64,000 nt of DNA. Source: Saccharopolyspora thermophila. GTDB taxonomy: Bacteria > Actinomycetota > Actinomycetes > Mycobacteriales > Pseudonocardiaceae. Under the pieces are notes generated by a model. The model had not been told where the DNA came from. It saw nothing but the letters and a program-made list of their open reading frames with translations, and did no database searches. A program made the position numbers and the translations under genes. This document shows, in pieces, positions 23,490-32,651 of this stretch. The stretch lies in NCBI RefSeq assembly GCF_014646075.1, contig NZ_BMMT01000005.1, forward strand, positions 1 through 64,000, in the 5' to 3' direction. Position 1 is the stretch's first letter. Every line of letters starts with the position of its first letter.

Positions 23490-26400
23490 GTGCTCAGTGG
23501 CCAGGAAGAAAGCCGCCGAACGGACGATGCTTCGGCGCACGCCGAGATCAACCGCCCGCAGCAGTCGGCCAGGCGCCTGAAGCTTTTCGCGACGGTCCTC
23601 GGTCTGCTCGGCACGGTGTTCGCGCTGGCGGTGCCGTTCCTCCCGGTCAACTACAACATCACCACGCTGAAGTGGCCGACCGCCGAAGGCACCAAATCGG
23701 TGTCCGCGCCGCTGGTCAGCTACTCGCCGGTCTGGTTGACCGCCTCGGTGCCGTGCGCCTCGGCGCGCAGCCTCGACGCCCGCACCAACGGCCCGGGCAT
23801 CCTGCTGAGCACGAACCCGCCGTCGTCGGACTACGGCAACCTGACCGGTCTGGTGCTGCAGGTCGACAACGGCCACCTGACCCTGCTCACCAAGGGCCAG
23901 CAGGTGGGCACCGTGCCGCTGCCTGCCGGGGACTGCTCGATCGCGCTGCACTCCGACGCCTACGGCACCACGGCCAGCGTCGGTGACGAGTCGCTGGCGA
24001 ACCTGCGCGGCGACCAGCGCCCGCAGCTGACCGGGATCTACTCCAGCCTCGACGACGCCATCGACGACGTGCGCGGCCTGTCCTTCCAGGCCCGCGTCGA
24101 CAACCGCTACGAGAGCACCGCCACCGCCGTGAAGGTCGTGGTGATGGTTCTGGCGGTGCTGGCGTTCATCGGTTCCGTGGTGTGCCTGCGGCGGCTGGAT
24201 GTGCGGGCCGGTCGCCGCCCGCCGAAGCTCGTCCCGCGCGGCTGGTGGAAGCCGACGTTCCGGGACGTGTCGGTGATCGGCGCGCTGCTGGTCTGGTGGG
24301 TCATCGGCGCGATGACCTCGGACGACGGCTACATCCTGACCATCGCGCGGGCGCGCGAGAGCTTCGGCTACATCAGCAACTACTACCGCTGGTTCGGCGT
24401 GCCCGAGGCGCCGTTCGGCTGGTTCTACGAGCTGTACTCGGGGTGGGTGCAGATCTCCACGGCCACCCCGTGGGTGCGGTTGCCCGCGCTGCTGATGGGC
24501 ATCGTCAGCTGGCTGCTGATCAGCCGCGAGGTGCTGCCCCGGCTCGGCCAGCAGGTGCGGCGCAGCAACGCCGCCGGCTGGGCCGCTGCCGCCGTGTTCC
24601 TGGCGTTCTGGCTGCCCTACAACAACGGCCTGCGCCCGGAGCCGGTCGTGGTGCTGTTCTCGCTGCTCGCGCTGTGCGCCGTGGAGCGGGCGGTGGCCAC
24701 CGGGCGGCTGATGCCCGCCGCGCTGGGCCTGGTCGTGGCGGCGCTGTCGGTCGGCGCGAACCCGCACGGCATGGTGTCGGTGCTGCCGTTCATCGCCGCG
24801 CTCAAGCCGCTGTACCGGCTGGTGCGCAAACGGGCGAGCGAGTTCGGGTGGCTGCCGGTGCTGGCCCCGATCTCCGCGTCCGGGTTCGTGATCCTGACGC
24901 TGGTGTTTTCTGACCAGACCTGGCAGTCGGTCATCGACGCCACCGAGCTGCGCACCGACCTCGGCCCCAGCCAGAGCTGGTACGAGGAGCTCAGCCGCTA
25001 CAACCTGCTGTTCAGCCCCACCCCGGACGGCTCGATGACGCGGCGCTTCCCGGTGATGCTGGTGCTGCTGTGTCTGGCCACCTGCGCGGTGGTGCTGCTG
25101 CGGCGCGCCCGCATCCGCGGCGCGGCGCTCGGCCCGAGCCGGCGGCTGCTCGCGGTGACCGCGCTGTCCTTCGGCGTGCTGGTGCTGACCCCCACCAAGT
25201 GGTCCCACCACTTCGGCATCTTCGCCGCGTTCGGCGGCGCGCTGGCGGCGCTGACCGCGTTGGCCACCAGCAGCACGGTGCTGCGCTCCAAGCGCAACCG
25301 CGCGGCGTTCTTCGCGATGCTGATGGTGATTCTGGCGTTCGCCGCCACCGGTCCCAACGCCTGGTGGTACGTCTCCGGCTGGGGTGTGCCGTGGTTCAAC
25401 ATGCCGCCGCAGCTGGGCGGCCACCACCTGAGCACCGGGTTTTTGATCATCGCGGCGATCGCGTTGATCGTGGCGTTCATCGAGCACCTGCGCATCGACG
25501 AGAACAACCCGAAGGTCGTCGACGAGCGCTTCGGGCGGCAGGAGAAGCGCAGCCGGGCGCTGCGGCTGGGTACCGCTCCGCTGTCGATCCTGTGCGCGCT
25601 GCTGGTGCTGTTCGAACTGGCGAACTTCGGCAAGGTCATCCAGAAGCAGTGGGGCAGCTACAGCCTCGGCGCGGACAACATCAAGCAGATCGTCGGCTCC
25701 AGCTGCGGTCTGTCGGACTACATCTACGTCGAGACCAACCCGCAGGTCGGCATGCTGCGGGTGTCGGCGGAGCAGCCGAGCAAGGCGGCGCCGTCCGAGG
25801 ATCCCAACATCGGCATCCCGCCGAAGCGGCTGCGCGGCAAGGAGGACGCCGACCAGTACATGCGGGCCAAGATGGTTGGCTTCAACCGGCCCGGCCTGCC
25901 GCCCGGCGACGGCTCCGACCCGCAGGAACCGGACTGGAAGCCGCCGCACCAGTTCGGCAACGACAACGCGCCGGTGTGGGGCAGCTACGACGAGGCCGGC
26001 ATCGGCACCGGTGAACTGCGCACCCAGTGGTACGACCTGCCGGAGCGGGCGAAGACCGGCGAGGTGCCGGTGGTGATCTCGCTGGCCGGCGCGGAGCTGG
26101 GCGCGAACTCGATCGCCCTGGAGTTCGGTCACGACACCGACCACGGGTTCCTCATCACCGAGCGCAAGTACGTGGTGCAGGGCCCCGGGCCGGCCTGGCG
26201 CGACTTCCGGTTCACCGTCGGCGGCAAGTCCGAGGGCGCCACGAAGGTGCGCGTGGTGGCGGTGGACAACTCGCTCGGCCCCAACGGCTGGGTGGCGGTC
26301 AGCGCACCGCGCGCCCCGCAGCTGGTGAACATGACGGACTTCGTCGGGGACCAGCCGACGTTCGTGGAGTGGACGACCGCGCTGGTGCACCCGTGCCTGC

Positions 26401-26792
26401 AGATCCCGGGCGTGCACAACGGCATCGCGGAGATTCCGAAGTTCCGGGTGGCGGCCGGTGCGGAGGTGCGCGAGATCGGGCAGGGCTGGTCGTCGCCGGA
26501 CGCGGGCGGGCCGTTCGGTTGGCTCAACGTGGCGACCAGCATGCGTGAGCTGCCGACGTACCTGAAGAACAACATCCACCGCGACTGGGGTTCGCTGTAC
26601 GCGGTGGACCCGTACGAGCCGGACGCCCTGCCCGCGCAGGCGGCGATGGACGTGCACACCGAAACGCACTGGGGAACCTGGACCCCGGGTCCGCTGTCCA
26701 AGACGGTCCAGTTGCCGGGCGACGTGCCCAGCAGCGACGACCGCAACGACGTCAAGGGCTTCGACGTGGAGGAAGAACAACCCGAACAGTAA
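23490..26792 (+). CDS. Emb-type arabinosyltransferase (copy 1)
   Basis: 1100 residues, the usual length of EmbA/B/C. GT-C membrane enzyme that transfers arabinofuranose from decaprenyl-phospho-arabinose to arabinan outside the membrane. N-terminal TM then an extracytoplasmic jelly-roll domain (about 50-210), the Asp-Asp catalytic loop TSDDGYILTIAR (Asp278-Asp279), NYYRWFG, a conserved PTKWSHHFG in the TM core, and a C-terminal carbohydrate-binding domain with NGIAEIPKFR. This last motif and the loop make it the most mycobacterial-like of the three Emb copies here. Residue 285, aligning with EmbB Met306, is Ile. It stands apart from the other two Emb genes, downstream of glfT1. Confidence 0.93.
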   Translation: MLSGQEESRRTDDASAHAEINRPQQSARRLKLFATVLGLLGTVFALAVPFLPVNYNITTLKWPTAEGTKSVSAPLVSYSPVWLTASVPCASARSLDARTNGPGILLSTNPPSSDYGNLTGLVLQVDNGHLTLLTKGQQVGTVPLPAGDCSIALHSDAYGTTASVGDESLANLRGDQRPQLTGIYSSLDDAIDDVRGLSFQARVDNRYESTATAVKVVVMVLAVLAFIGSVVCLRRLDVRAGRRPPKLVPRGWWKPTFRDVSVIGALLVWWVIGAMTSDDGYILTIARARESFGYISNYYRWFGVPEAPFGWFYELYSGWVQISTATPWVRLPALLMGIVSWLLISREVLPRLGQQVRRSNAAGWAAAAVFLAFWLPYNNGLRPEPVVVLFSLLALCAVERAVATGRLMPAALGLVVAALSVGANPHGMVSVLPFIAALKPLYRLVRKRASEFGWLPVLAPISASGFVILTLVFSDQTWQSVIDATELRTDLGPSQSWYEELSRYNLLFSPTPDGSMTRRFPVMLVLLCLATCAVVLLRRARIRGAALGPSRRLLAVTALSFGVLVLTPTKWSHHFGIFAAFGGALAALTALATSSTVLRSKRNRAAFFAMLMVILAFAATGPNAWWYVSGWGVPWFNMPPQLGGHHLSTGFLIIAAIALIVAFIEHLRIDENNPKVVDERFGRQEKRSRALRLGTAPLSILCALLVLFELANFGKVIQKQWGSYSLGADNIKQIVGSSCGLSDYIYVETNPQVGMLRVSAEQPSKAAPSEDPNIGIPPKRLRGKEDADQYMRAKMVGFNRPGLPPGDGSDPQEPDWKPPHQFGNDNAPVWGSYDEAGIGTGELRTQWYDLPERAKTGEVPVVISLAGAELGANSIALEFGHDTDHGFLITERKYVVQGPGPAWRDFRFTVGGKSEGATKVRVVAVDNSLGPNGWVAVSAPRAPQLVNMTDFVGDQPTFVEWTTALVHPCLQIPGVHNGIAEIPKFRVAAGAEVREIGQGWSSPDAGGPFGWLNVATSMRELPTYLKNNIHRDWGSLYAVDPYEPDALPAQAAMDVHTETHWGTWTPGPLSKTVQLPGDVPSSDDRNDVKGFDVEEEQPEQ

Positions 26793-26795
26793 CCC

Positions 26796-26899
26796 CCACC
26801 CGGGAGGCGCCCTCCGACTTCCGGCAAACCCGGAAGGCGCCACCCAAGTTTCGGCGAACCTGGGAATCCCCCCGGCACCCACGTTTCGTGGCGGGGGTT
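26796..26899. repeat. Imperfect tandem repeats and hairpins after emb copy 1
   Basis: Three diverged units of about 30 nt share the core GACTTCCGGCaAACC / AGTTTCGGCGAACC / CGTTTCGTGG. Two hairpins overlap them: TTCCGG/CCGGAA with flanking GGCGCC copies (about 26804-26841), and AATCCCCCC...CCACG / CGTGG...GGGGGTT (26865-26899), the latter a probable terminator. The whole gap 26793-27102 carries no convincing gene. Confidence 0.5.
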
Positions 26900-27102
26900 G
26901 GTACGCGGTGAGCGAAAGGGGCTGGTGGGGGTGGGCGGTGGGGTCCGCTGAGGGTGAAACCGGGTGTCGGTGGGGCTCCGGGCGTGGTGTGTTGGGGATG
27001 CGGGAGTCAGTGCTCGCCCGCGTTGGGGGCGGGAGCTGGTGCCCGCACGCAAGGAACCCGAGACCCGTCCTGGCGTTGGGGCGGCCGACCGTGGGAGATC
27101 TC

Positions 27103-27372
27103 ATGCCCGACACGCGACCCGGATTGGTGCTGCACCTGGCTGGGGTCAGCCAGCCGCTGCACGTGGCCCTCGACAACGCCGAGGCCGACGCGCTGCGCGA
27201 CGTGCTGGCCGACCTGATGGCCAACGGCCAGACCAAGGCGCTCACCACCGCCGACGGCGGGAGCTTCGCGGTGAACTTCGCGCACGTGGCGACCGCGCAC
27301 ATCGAGACCACGCGCTCGGACGCGAACGCCTACGGCGCGCCGGCCCGCGGCACCGGCTTCGGCCGCAACTGA
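27103..27372 (+). CDS. Small conserved hypothetical protein
   Basis: 89 residues from ATG 27103, with GGAG 6 nt upstream. The sequence looks like a compact alpha/beta domain: LVLHLAGVSQPLHVALDN, a helix with ADALRDVLADLMANG, a strand FAVNFAHVATAHIET and a disordered Gly-rich tail. No signal peptide or membrane segment. I recall similar actinobacterial proteins with the NFAHVA-x-AH motif but no function. A longer in-frame reading from 26908 is rejected because it crosses the repeat/hairpin region. Confidence 0.65.
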   Translation: MPDTRPGLVLHLAGVSQPLHVALDNAEADALRDVLADLMANGQTKALTTADGGSFAVNFAHVATAHIETTRSDANAYGAPARGTGFGRN

Positions 27373-27521
27373 CCGGCGGGTGAGGGACACCGGTCACCGA
27401 GGAACGCCGGTGTCGGTGCCCCTTCCCGGCGCACGCCTCGCGCGATGCCGGCTCACACCACTCCAGCGTGACACGGATCCTCCGACGGGTGATGGTCGTG
27501 ACACGCGGGAGTGTCACCTGG

Positions 27522-27959
27522 TCAGTCGCGGAAAATCAGAACCCTGAGCATGATGAAGTTGATCAGGGTGCCGAGGCCCTGCGCGATGACCCAGAACAGT
27601 GTGAACTGCCACGGCTCCTGCGCGTCGAACACCACGCACAACACCTGGTTCGAGCCCATGTTCACGAAGAACGTGATGGTGTAGAGCAGGGCGAACGCGC
27701 CCGCCTTGGCCTTGGTGTTGCCGGTGTTCGCGCCGCTGAAGGTGAACTTCCGGTTGATCAGGTACGACGCCGTGGTGCCGAAGATGAACGAGATCGACTT
27801 CGACAACCACACCGGCCAGCCGAGGACGCCCAGCAGCAGCGAGTAGGTGCCGAAGTCGATGACAGCGCAGCCACCACCGATGACGATGAAGCGGAACAGC
27901 TGGTTGAAGACGCCCAGGCGCTTCGGTTCTGCGGGGGCTGCGGATTCGGCCACGGCCAC
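27522..27959 (-). CDS. GtrA-family small membrane protein (Rv3789-like)
   Basis: 145 residues, four membrane segments, GtrA fold: FIVIGGGCAVIDFGTYSLLL, then TASYLINRKFTFSGAN, then FWVIAQGLGTLINFIMLRVL. GtrA proteins move or organise polyprenyl-phosphate sugars; Rv3789 next to dprE1 is linked to decaprenyl-phospho-arabinose use. Here it is divergent from dprE1, with 170 nt between them. GTG 27959 is chosen because GAGGTG lies 5 nt upstream; a start at 28088 would run into the dprE1 promoter and adds 43 Arg-rich residues. Confidence 0.88.
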   Translation of the reverse strand: MAVAESAAPAEPKRLGVFNQLFRFIVIGGGCAVIDFGTYSLLLGVLGWPVWLSKSISFIFGTTASYLINRKFTFSGANTGNTKAKAGAFALLYTITFFVNMGSNQVLCVVFDAQEPWQFTLFWVIAQGLGTLINFIMLRVLIFRD

Positions 27960-28116
27960 TGGTTCACCTCGAAGCTCGACGACAGGGCCACCGGGGACGC
28001 GCGGGTGCCGCCACCGCGAACCGACCACGCACACGTCCCGAGCGAGTGTAGCGACGACCCGCCGCACACCGCCGAGGACCGCACGCACCCGCCCGTGTTG
28101 GCCCCGTCCGCGCAGA

Positions 28117-28122
28117 TAGACT
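28117..28122 (+). promoter_or_regulatory. -10 hexamer of a leaderless promoter (dprE1-dprE1-dprE2 operon)
   Basis: TAGACT, 7 nt before GTG 28130, with no Shine-Dalgarno. It would drive all three coupled genes to 31598. Confidence 0.65.
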
Positions 28123-28129
28123 CGGCTGG

Positions 28130-29494
28130 GTGGGATCGGTAAAGGACGAGCTTCAGACGCTGACCGGCTGGGGGCGCACCGCGCCCACCAGGGCGCACGT
28201 CGTGAGCACCCCGGACGTCGAGGCGATCGCCAGGGCGGTCCGTGAGGCCGGTGAGCGCGGCGTCATCGCGCGCGGTCTGGGCCGCAGCTACGGCGACCCG
28301 TCGCAGAACGCGGGCGGCACGGTCATCGACATGACCGCTCTCAACCGGGTGCACCGCATCGACGTCGACGAGGCGACCGTGGTCGTGGACGCCGGCGTGT
28401 CCCTGGACACGCTGATGCGCCGGCTGCTGCCGTACGGGCTGTGGATCCCGGTGCTGCCGGGCACCCGGCAGGTCACCATCGGTGGCGCGATCGGCTCGGA
28501 CATCCACGGCAAGAACCACCACTCGCAGGGCTCGTTCGGCAGCCACGTGCTGTCGCTGGATCTGCTCACCGCGGACGGCGAGATCCGCACGCTCACGCCG
28601 GACGGCGAGGACGCCGAGCTGTTCTGGGCGACCGTGGGCGGCATGGGCCTGACCGGCATCATCCTGAACGCGACGATCAGGCTCAAGCGCGTGGAGACCG
28701 CATACTTCCTGGTCGACAACGTGCAGACGAAGAACCTGGACGAGCTGATCGAGCATTTCACCGACGGTTCGGACGACAACTACGTCTACTCGGTCGCCTG
28801 GTTCGACTCGCTGGCCCGCGGCGACCAGATGGGTCGCGCGCTGCTGACCCGCGGCAACTCCGCGAAACTGGAGGACCTGCCGAAGAAGCTGCGCAAGGAC
28901 CCACTGAAGTTCAACGCGCCGCAGCTGATGACCGCCCCACCGATCTTCCCCAACGGCCTGGTGAACAAGTTCACCATCACCGCCTTCAACGAGCTCTGGT
29001 ACCGCAAGGCGCCGACGCGGTACGGGCTGGTGCAGAACATCACCCAGTTCTTCCACCCGCTGGATCTGGTCGGCGAGTGGAACCGGGTGTACGGCCCGAA
29101 CGGTTTCCTGCAGTACCAGTTCATGGTGCCCTTCGGGCAGGAGGCGATGTTCCGCCGGTCCATCGACAGGATCAGCTCGTCCGGTCACGTGTCGTTCCTC
29201 AACGTGCTCAAGACGTTCGGCCCGGGCAACCAGGCGCCGATGTCGTTCCCGCGCGAGGGGTGGACGCTCACCGTCGACATCCCGATCACGCCCGGCCTGG
29301 ACCGGTTGTGCACCGAGCTGGACGAGATGGTGCTGGAGGCGGGCGGCCGCCTGTATCTGGCCAAGGAGTCGCGCACCACGCCAGAGATGATCGAGCGGAT
29401 GTACCCGCGGATCGAGGAGTGGCGCAAGATCCGCGCGACGGTCGACCCGGAGGGCGTGTTCCGCTCCGACCTGTCCCGGAGGCTGAGCCTGTGA
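28130..29494 (+). CDS. dprE1: DprE1-like decaprenylphosphoryl-ribose oxidase, copy 1 (Thr at the Cys387 position)
   Basis: 454 residues, FAD-dependent oxidase of the VAO family. Oxidises the 2'-OH of decaprenyl-phospho-ribose; DprE2 then reduces the keto product to the arabinose donor. FAD-domain motifs [26 protein letters not shown] and [12 protein letters not shown] are intact, as is the active-site Lys in YLAKESR. The segment that in M. tuberculosis carries the benzothiazinone-reactive Cys387 (WNICVDF) reads WTLTVDI here, with Thr381 in place of Cys. It overlaps the second dprE1 copy by 4 nt (GTGA). Probably functional given the intact motifs, but whether it still uses decaprenyl-phospho-ribose is inference. 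Confidence 0.9.
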   Translation: MGSVKDELQTLTGWGRTAPTRAHVVSTPDVEAIARAVREAGERGVIARGLGRSYGDPSQNAGGTVIDMTALNRVHRIDVDEATVVVDAGVSLDTLMRRLLPYGLWIPVLPGTRQVTIGGAIGSDIHGKNHHSQGSFGSHVLSLDLLTADGEIRTLTPDGEDAELFWATVGGMGLTGIILNATIRLKRVETAYFLVDNVQTKNLDELIEHFTDGSDDNYVYSVAWFDSLARGDQMGRALLTRGNSAKLEDLPKKLRKDPLKFNAPQLMTAPPIFPNGLVNKFTITAFNELWYRKAPTRYGLVQNITQFFHPLDLVGEWNRVYGPNGFLQYQFMVPFGQEAMFRRSIDRISSSGHVSFLNVLKTFGPGNQAPMSFPREGWTLTVDIPITPGLDRLCTELDEMVLEAGGRLYLAKESRTTPEMIERMYPRIEEWRKIRATVDPEGVFRSDLSRRLSL

Positions 29495-30846
29495 CCATCA
29501 CCGTGAAGACCCTGACCGGCTGGGCACGCACCGCGCCAACCCGTGCCCGGGTGCTCAGCACCCCCGATGTGGACGCGATCGCGGAGGCGGTGCGCACCGC
29601 CGACGAGCGCGGCGTCATCGCCCGCGGCCTGGGCCGCAGCTACGGCGACACGGCGCAGAACGCGGGTGGCGTGGTCATCGACATGACGCCGCTGAACCGC
29701 ATCCACCGCATCGACCCGGACACGGCGGTCGTGGACGTGGACGCCGGGGTGAGCCTGGACCAGCTGATGAAGGCCGCGCTGCCGCACGGCCTGTGGGTTC
29801 CGGTGCTGCCGGGCACCCGGCAGGTCACCGTGGGCGGCGCGATCGCCAACGACATCCACGGCAAGAACCACCACAGCGAGGGCAGTTTCGGCAACCACGT
29901 GCTGTCGATGGACCTGCTCACCGCGGACGGCCAGGTCCGCGAGATCACCCCGGACGGCCCGGAGTCGGAGCTGTTCTGGGCGACCGTCGGTGGCATCGGC
30001 CTGACCGGCATCATCCTGCGCGCCCGGGTCCGGATGATCCGGACCGAGACGGCGTACTTCGTCGCGGACCTGGACCGCACGGACAACCTGGACGAGACGA
30101 TCGAGCTGTTCAAGAACTCCGACGACAACTACACGTACTCGTCGGCGTGGTTTGACTCGATCTCCACCGGTCCGCGGCTGGGCCGGGCCGCGTTCGGCCG
30201 CGGCTCGCTGGCCACAGTGGACCAGCTGCCGCCGAAGTTGCAGGCCGATCCGTTGAAGTTCGACGCGCCGCAGTTGGCGACGCTGCCGGACATCTTCCCG
30301 AACGGGCTGGCGAACAAGCTGACGTTCAGCGCGATCGGCGAGCTGTACTACCGGAAGACGCCCAAGAAGGCGCACGGCAGGATCCAGAATCTGACGCAGT
30401 TCTACCACATTCTGGATCTGTTCGGGGAGTGGAACCGCGCCTACGGGTCGAAGGGTTTCCTGCAGTACCAGTTCATCGTGCCGCTGGCCGCGGAGGACGA
30501 GTTCCGCCGTATCGTGCGGCGCATCGCGGAGTCCGGCCACGTCTCGTTCCTGAACGTGATCAAGAAGTTCGGTGCGGGCAACCAGGCGCCGCTGTCGTTC
30601 CCGATGCCGGGCTGGAACATCTGTGTGGACTTCCCGATCAAGCGCGGGCTCGGCGAGTTCTGCCGGGAACTGGACGCACGCGTGCTGGAGATGGGCGGTC
30701 GGCTGTACACCGCGAAGGACTCGCGGACCACGGCGGAGACGTTCCACCGGATGTACCCGCGAGTCGACGAGTTCCGCAAGATTCGCCAATCCGTTGACCC
30801 CGAAGGCATTTTCGCCTCAGACATGAGCCGGAGGCTTGAGCTGTGA
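29491..30846 (+). CDS. dprE1: DprE1 decaprenylphosphoryl-ribose oxidase, copy 2 (Cys retained)
   Basis: 451 residues. Paralogue of the gene just upstream, closely similar over the N-terminal FAD domain ([40 protein letters not shown]). It keeps the mycobacterial-type segment [11 protein letters not shown] (Cys378) and [19 protein letters not shown] with the active-site Lys, so it is the closer match to Rv3790. GTG 29491 sits inside the stop of copy 1, and the DprE2 gene overlaps its own stop in the same GTGA fashion; the three proteins are therefore translationally coupled. Confidence 0.93.
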   Translation: MTITVKTLTGWARTAPTRARVLSTPDVDAIAEAVRTADERGVIARGLGRSYGDTAQNAGGVVIDMTPLNRIHRIDPDTAVVDVDAGVSLDQLMKAALPHGLWVPVLPGTRQVTVGGAIANDIHGKNHHSEGSFGNHVLSMDLLTADGQVREITPDGPESELFWATVGGIGLTGIILRARVRMIRTETAYFVADLDRTDNLDETIELFKNSDDNYTYSSAWFDSISTGPRLGRAAFGRGSLATVDQLPPKLQADPLKFDAPQLATLPDIFPNGLANKLTFSAIGELYYRKTPKKAHGRIQNLTQFYHILDLFGEWNRAYGSKGFLQYQFIVPLAAEDEFRRIVRRIAESGHVSFLNVIKKFGAGNQAPLSFPMPGWNICVDFPIKRGLGEFCRELDARVLEMGGRLYTAKDSRTTAETFHRMYPRVDEFRKIRQSVDPEGIFASDMSRRLEL

Positions 30847-31598
30847 TCGACGCCGTTGGAAACCCGCAGTCCTTGCTCGTCCTCGGCGGGACCTCCGACA
30901 TCGCGCTGGCGACCGCCGAGAAGTACGCGGCACAGCGCCCGCTGCGGATCGTGCTCGCCGCTCGCCCGTCGGAGCGGCTGGACGCCGCGGCCGAGCGGCT
31001 GCGCAGGACCGGCAGCACCGTGACGACGGTGCCGTTCGACGCACGCAAGCCGGAGACGCACGGCGAGGTGATCGAGAAGGCGTTCGCCGAGGGCGACGTG
31101 GACGTCACGCTGGTGGCGTTCGGCATCCAGGGCGACAACGAGCAGGGCTGGACGGATGTCGAGGCCGCTCGCGAGGTCGCCGAGGTGAACTATGTGGCGC
31201 CGATGACGCTGGGCGTGCGGCTGGCCGAGCGGCTGCGCAAGCAGGGCCACGGCCGCCTGGTGGCGATCTCGTCGCCGGCCGCCGAGCGGGCCCGCCGCTC
31301 GAACTTCGTGTACGGCTCGTCGAAGGCCGGGATGGACGCGTTCTACACGGGGCTGACCTACGCGCTGGCCGACTCCGGGGTGAAGGTCACCGTGGTGCGG
31401 CCGAACTTCGTGCACACCAAGCTGACGCAGGGCATGAAGCCCGCGCCGATGGCGCAGACGCCGGAGCAGGTCGCCGAGGTGATCGTGGACGCGGTGCGCC
31501 GGGGCAAGGAGCAGGTGTGGGCGCCGGCGCAGATGCGCTGGGTGATGATGGTGCTGCGGCACCTGCCGCGGGTCATCTTCCGCCGCCTGCCGTTCTGA
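30843..31598 (+). CDS. dprE2: DprE2 decaprenylphosphoryl-2-keto-pentose reductase (SDR)
   Basis: 251 residues, short-chain dehydrogenase. NAD-binding motif [18 protein letters not shown], second-site NYVAPM, catalytic Ser in [14 protein letters not shown] and Tyr-x-x-x-Lys in [13 protein letters not shown]-terminal [12 protein letters not shown] is typical of the family. Works with DprE1 to convert decaprenyl-phospho-ribose to decaprenyl-phospho-arabinose, the Emb donor. Starts in a GTGA overlap with DprE1 copy 2. In M. tuberculosis aftA follows; here a hairpin and an accessory island follow. Confidence 0.93.
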   Translation: MIDAVGNPQSLLVLGGTSDIALATAEKYAAQRPLRIVLAARPSERLDAAAERLRRTGSTVTTVPFDARKPETHGEVIEKAFAEGDVDVTLVAFGIQGDNEQGWTDVEAAREVAEVNYVAPMTLGVRLAERLRKQGHGRLVAISSPAAERARRSNFVYGSSKAGMDAFYTGLTYALADSGVKVTVVRPNFVHTKLTQGMKPAPMAQTPEQVAEVIVDAVRRGKEQVWAPAQMRWVMMVLRHLPRVIFRRLPF

Positions 31599-31612
31599 TC
31601 GGCTTTCCAAGT

Positions 31613-31644
31613 CGGGCCGCCGGGGCGATAACTCCGGCGGCCCG
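31613..31644. terminator. Convergent terminator after dprE2
   Basis: Perfect inverted repeat CGGGCCGCCGG / CCGGCGGCCCG with a 10-nt loop, 14 nt after dprE2 and 6 nt beyond the stop of the minus-strand gene at 31651; serves both. Confidence 0.75.
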
Positions 31645-31650
31645 CACGGT

Positions 31651-32010
31651 TCAGGACACGACGAAGCTCGGGCCCGGGATGCCGCGGACCTCGGCGCCGC
31701 GCTGGCCGTTGTAGATGGCCGAGCCCAGGTAGCGGTCCCCGGTGTAGACGTCGAACTGCTCGTTGGTGGTGCCGCGGAGCCGGTGTGTCACGCAGGTCAC
31801 CTTGCCGGGGACCTTGCCGGTGGTGATGGTGAGGCCCCCGCGGCCCGGGAACGTCACCCTGAGCGGGAAGTCCTGACCGCTGCAGATCGTCAGGTGTTGG
31901 GGGGTGGCGGCGGCCTGCGCGGACCCGGCGAAGGCCAGCGTGGCCGCCACGCCCACCGCGCCGATCGTCCCCGCCGCCTTGGCGATCCGGCCCTTCAGCG
32001 CCTTACGCAT
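31651..32010 (-). CDS. Small secreted protein, unknown function
   Basis: 119 residues. Signal peptide about 1-31 (RIAKAAGTIGAVGVAATLAF, ending AQAAA), then a short beta-rich domain of about 85 residues with two Cys (ICSGQDFPL, KVTCVTHR) that could form one disulfide, and a Tyr/Gly-rich end (FDVYTGDRYLGSAIYNGQRG). ATG 32010 is chosen because AAAGGA lies 9 nt upstream; that site abuts the other ATG at 32019. Family not recognised. It opens the accessory island that splits dprE2 from the aft/emb genes. Confidence 0.65.
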   Translation of the reverse strand: MRKALKGRIAKAAGTIGAVGVAATLAFAGSAQAAATPQHLTICSGQDFPLRVTFPGRGGLTITTGKVPGKVTCVTHRLRGTTNEQFDVYTGDRYLGSAIYNGQRGAEVRGIPGPSFVVS

Positions 32011-32303
32011 CTCGTTCATTCCTTTCGGCCGTGTGGTCTTACGGACGGACATCGTCTTTGGTACGCGGCGTTATGCCGCGTGTCCGCTCCATCGGGCCGT
32101 TCGGGGTAGAGGTGGGTCTGATTCCTGCCCGAAAGTCCGCCGCTGCACAATTCGGGGCAACTTCGCCGTTCCCAGCAACGTTCGGGGGCGCTGCGGCGAT
32201 CAGAGTGGTGAGGACGTCGGTTCCGGCGTGTGACTTCCCGCAGCGCTACGCGCCCAAGGAAGCACGGATGCCTGGTGAAGTGGGGTTCTCCGGGTGTCCG
32301 TGG

Positions 32304-32349
32304 TCCGTGGGTCCTCCTCCTGCCCAGTTCGTTCGGGAGGACCCACGGA
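32304..32349. repeat. 14-bp perfect inverted repeat upstream of the first DUF397 gene
   Basis: TCCGTGGGTCCTCC / GGAGGACCCACGGA with an 18-nt loop, flanked by a further GTCCG/CGGAC pair. It lies 93 nt before the DUF397 gene in the 431-nt gap 32011-32441, which has no other feature. It could be a terminator, an attenuator or an operator; there is no T-run. Confidence 0.6.
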
Positions 32350-32441
32350 AATCCGGACGAATGCTGTTGCTTCCCGCGAAGCGGGGTTCATCGCACGAAC
32401 GGGCGATCCACGAGTGCAGGGACCAACGAGAGGATGCTCGG

Positions 32442-32651
32442 ATGGACCACAACTTTTCGGGCACGACGTGGCACAAATCCAGCTACAGCAATGCTTACGG
32501 CGGCGACTGCGTGGAAGTCACCTTGACGCCCACGGCAGTCGGTGTCCGGGACAGCAAGAACCGACAGGGAGGCATACTGGTCTTCAGTCGTGACCAGTGG
32601 CGCGCCTTCCTCGGCAGCCGCAGGACTTACCGCAGTGCTGCTGGGGGATAA
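32442..32651 (+). CDS. DUF397 protein (first copy)
   Basis: 69 residues with the complete DUF397 pattern: TWHKSSYSNAYGGDCVEV, then GVRDSKNRQGGILVFSRDQW and AFLG. DUF397 proteins pair with XRE/DUF5753 regulators in actinobacteria (BldB/WhiJ-type circuits). Here no XRE gene is adjacent on the same strand; the nearest is 33413, with its own DUF397 partner. ATG 32442 has AGAGGA about 9 nt upstream. Its 3' end overlaps the convergent membrane-protein gene by 25 nt. Confidence 0.85.
   Translation: MDHNFSGTTWHKSSYSNAYGGDCVEVTLTPTAVGVRDSKNRQGGILVFSRDQWRAFLGSRRTYRSAAGG

Noticed and set aside
22269-27311. A 1680-codon open frame on the minus strand opposite glfT1 and emb copy 1.
   Set aside because: It is antisense to two strongly recognisable genes. 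Its translation is His/Arg/Gln/Pro-rich without domains, the usual result of third-position G/C bias.
27960-28088. A longer GtrA start at 28088 (minus strand).
   Set aside because: It would overlap the dprE1 promoter and add Arg-rich residues; GTG 27959 has a clear Shine-Dalgarno.
28441-30846. An 801-codon reading joining a piece inside dprE1 copy 1 to dprE1 copy 2, which could suggest a fusion protein.
   Set aside because: The first part is an out-of-frame shadow of copy 1; copy 2 has its own GTG in a standard GTGA overlap at 29491.
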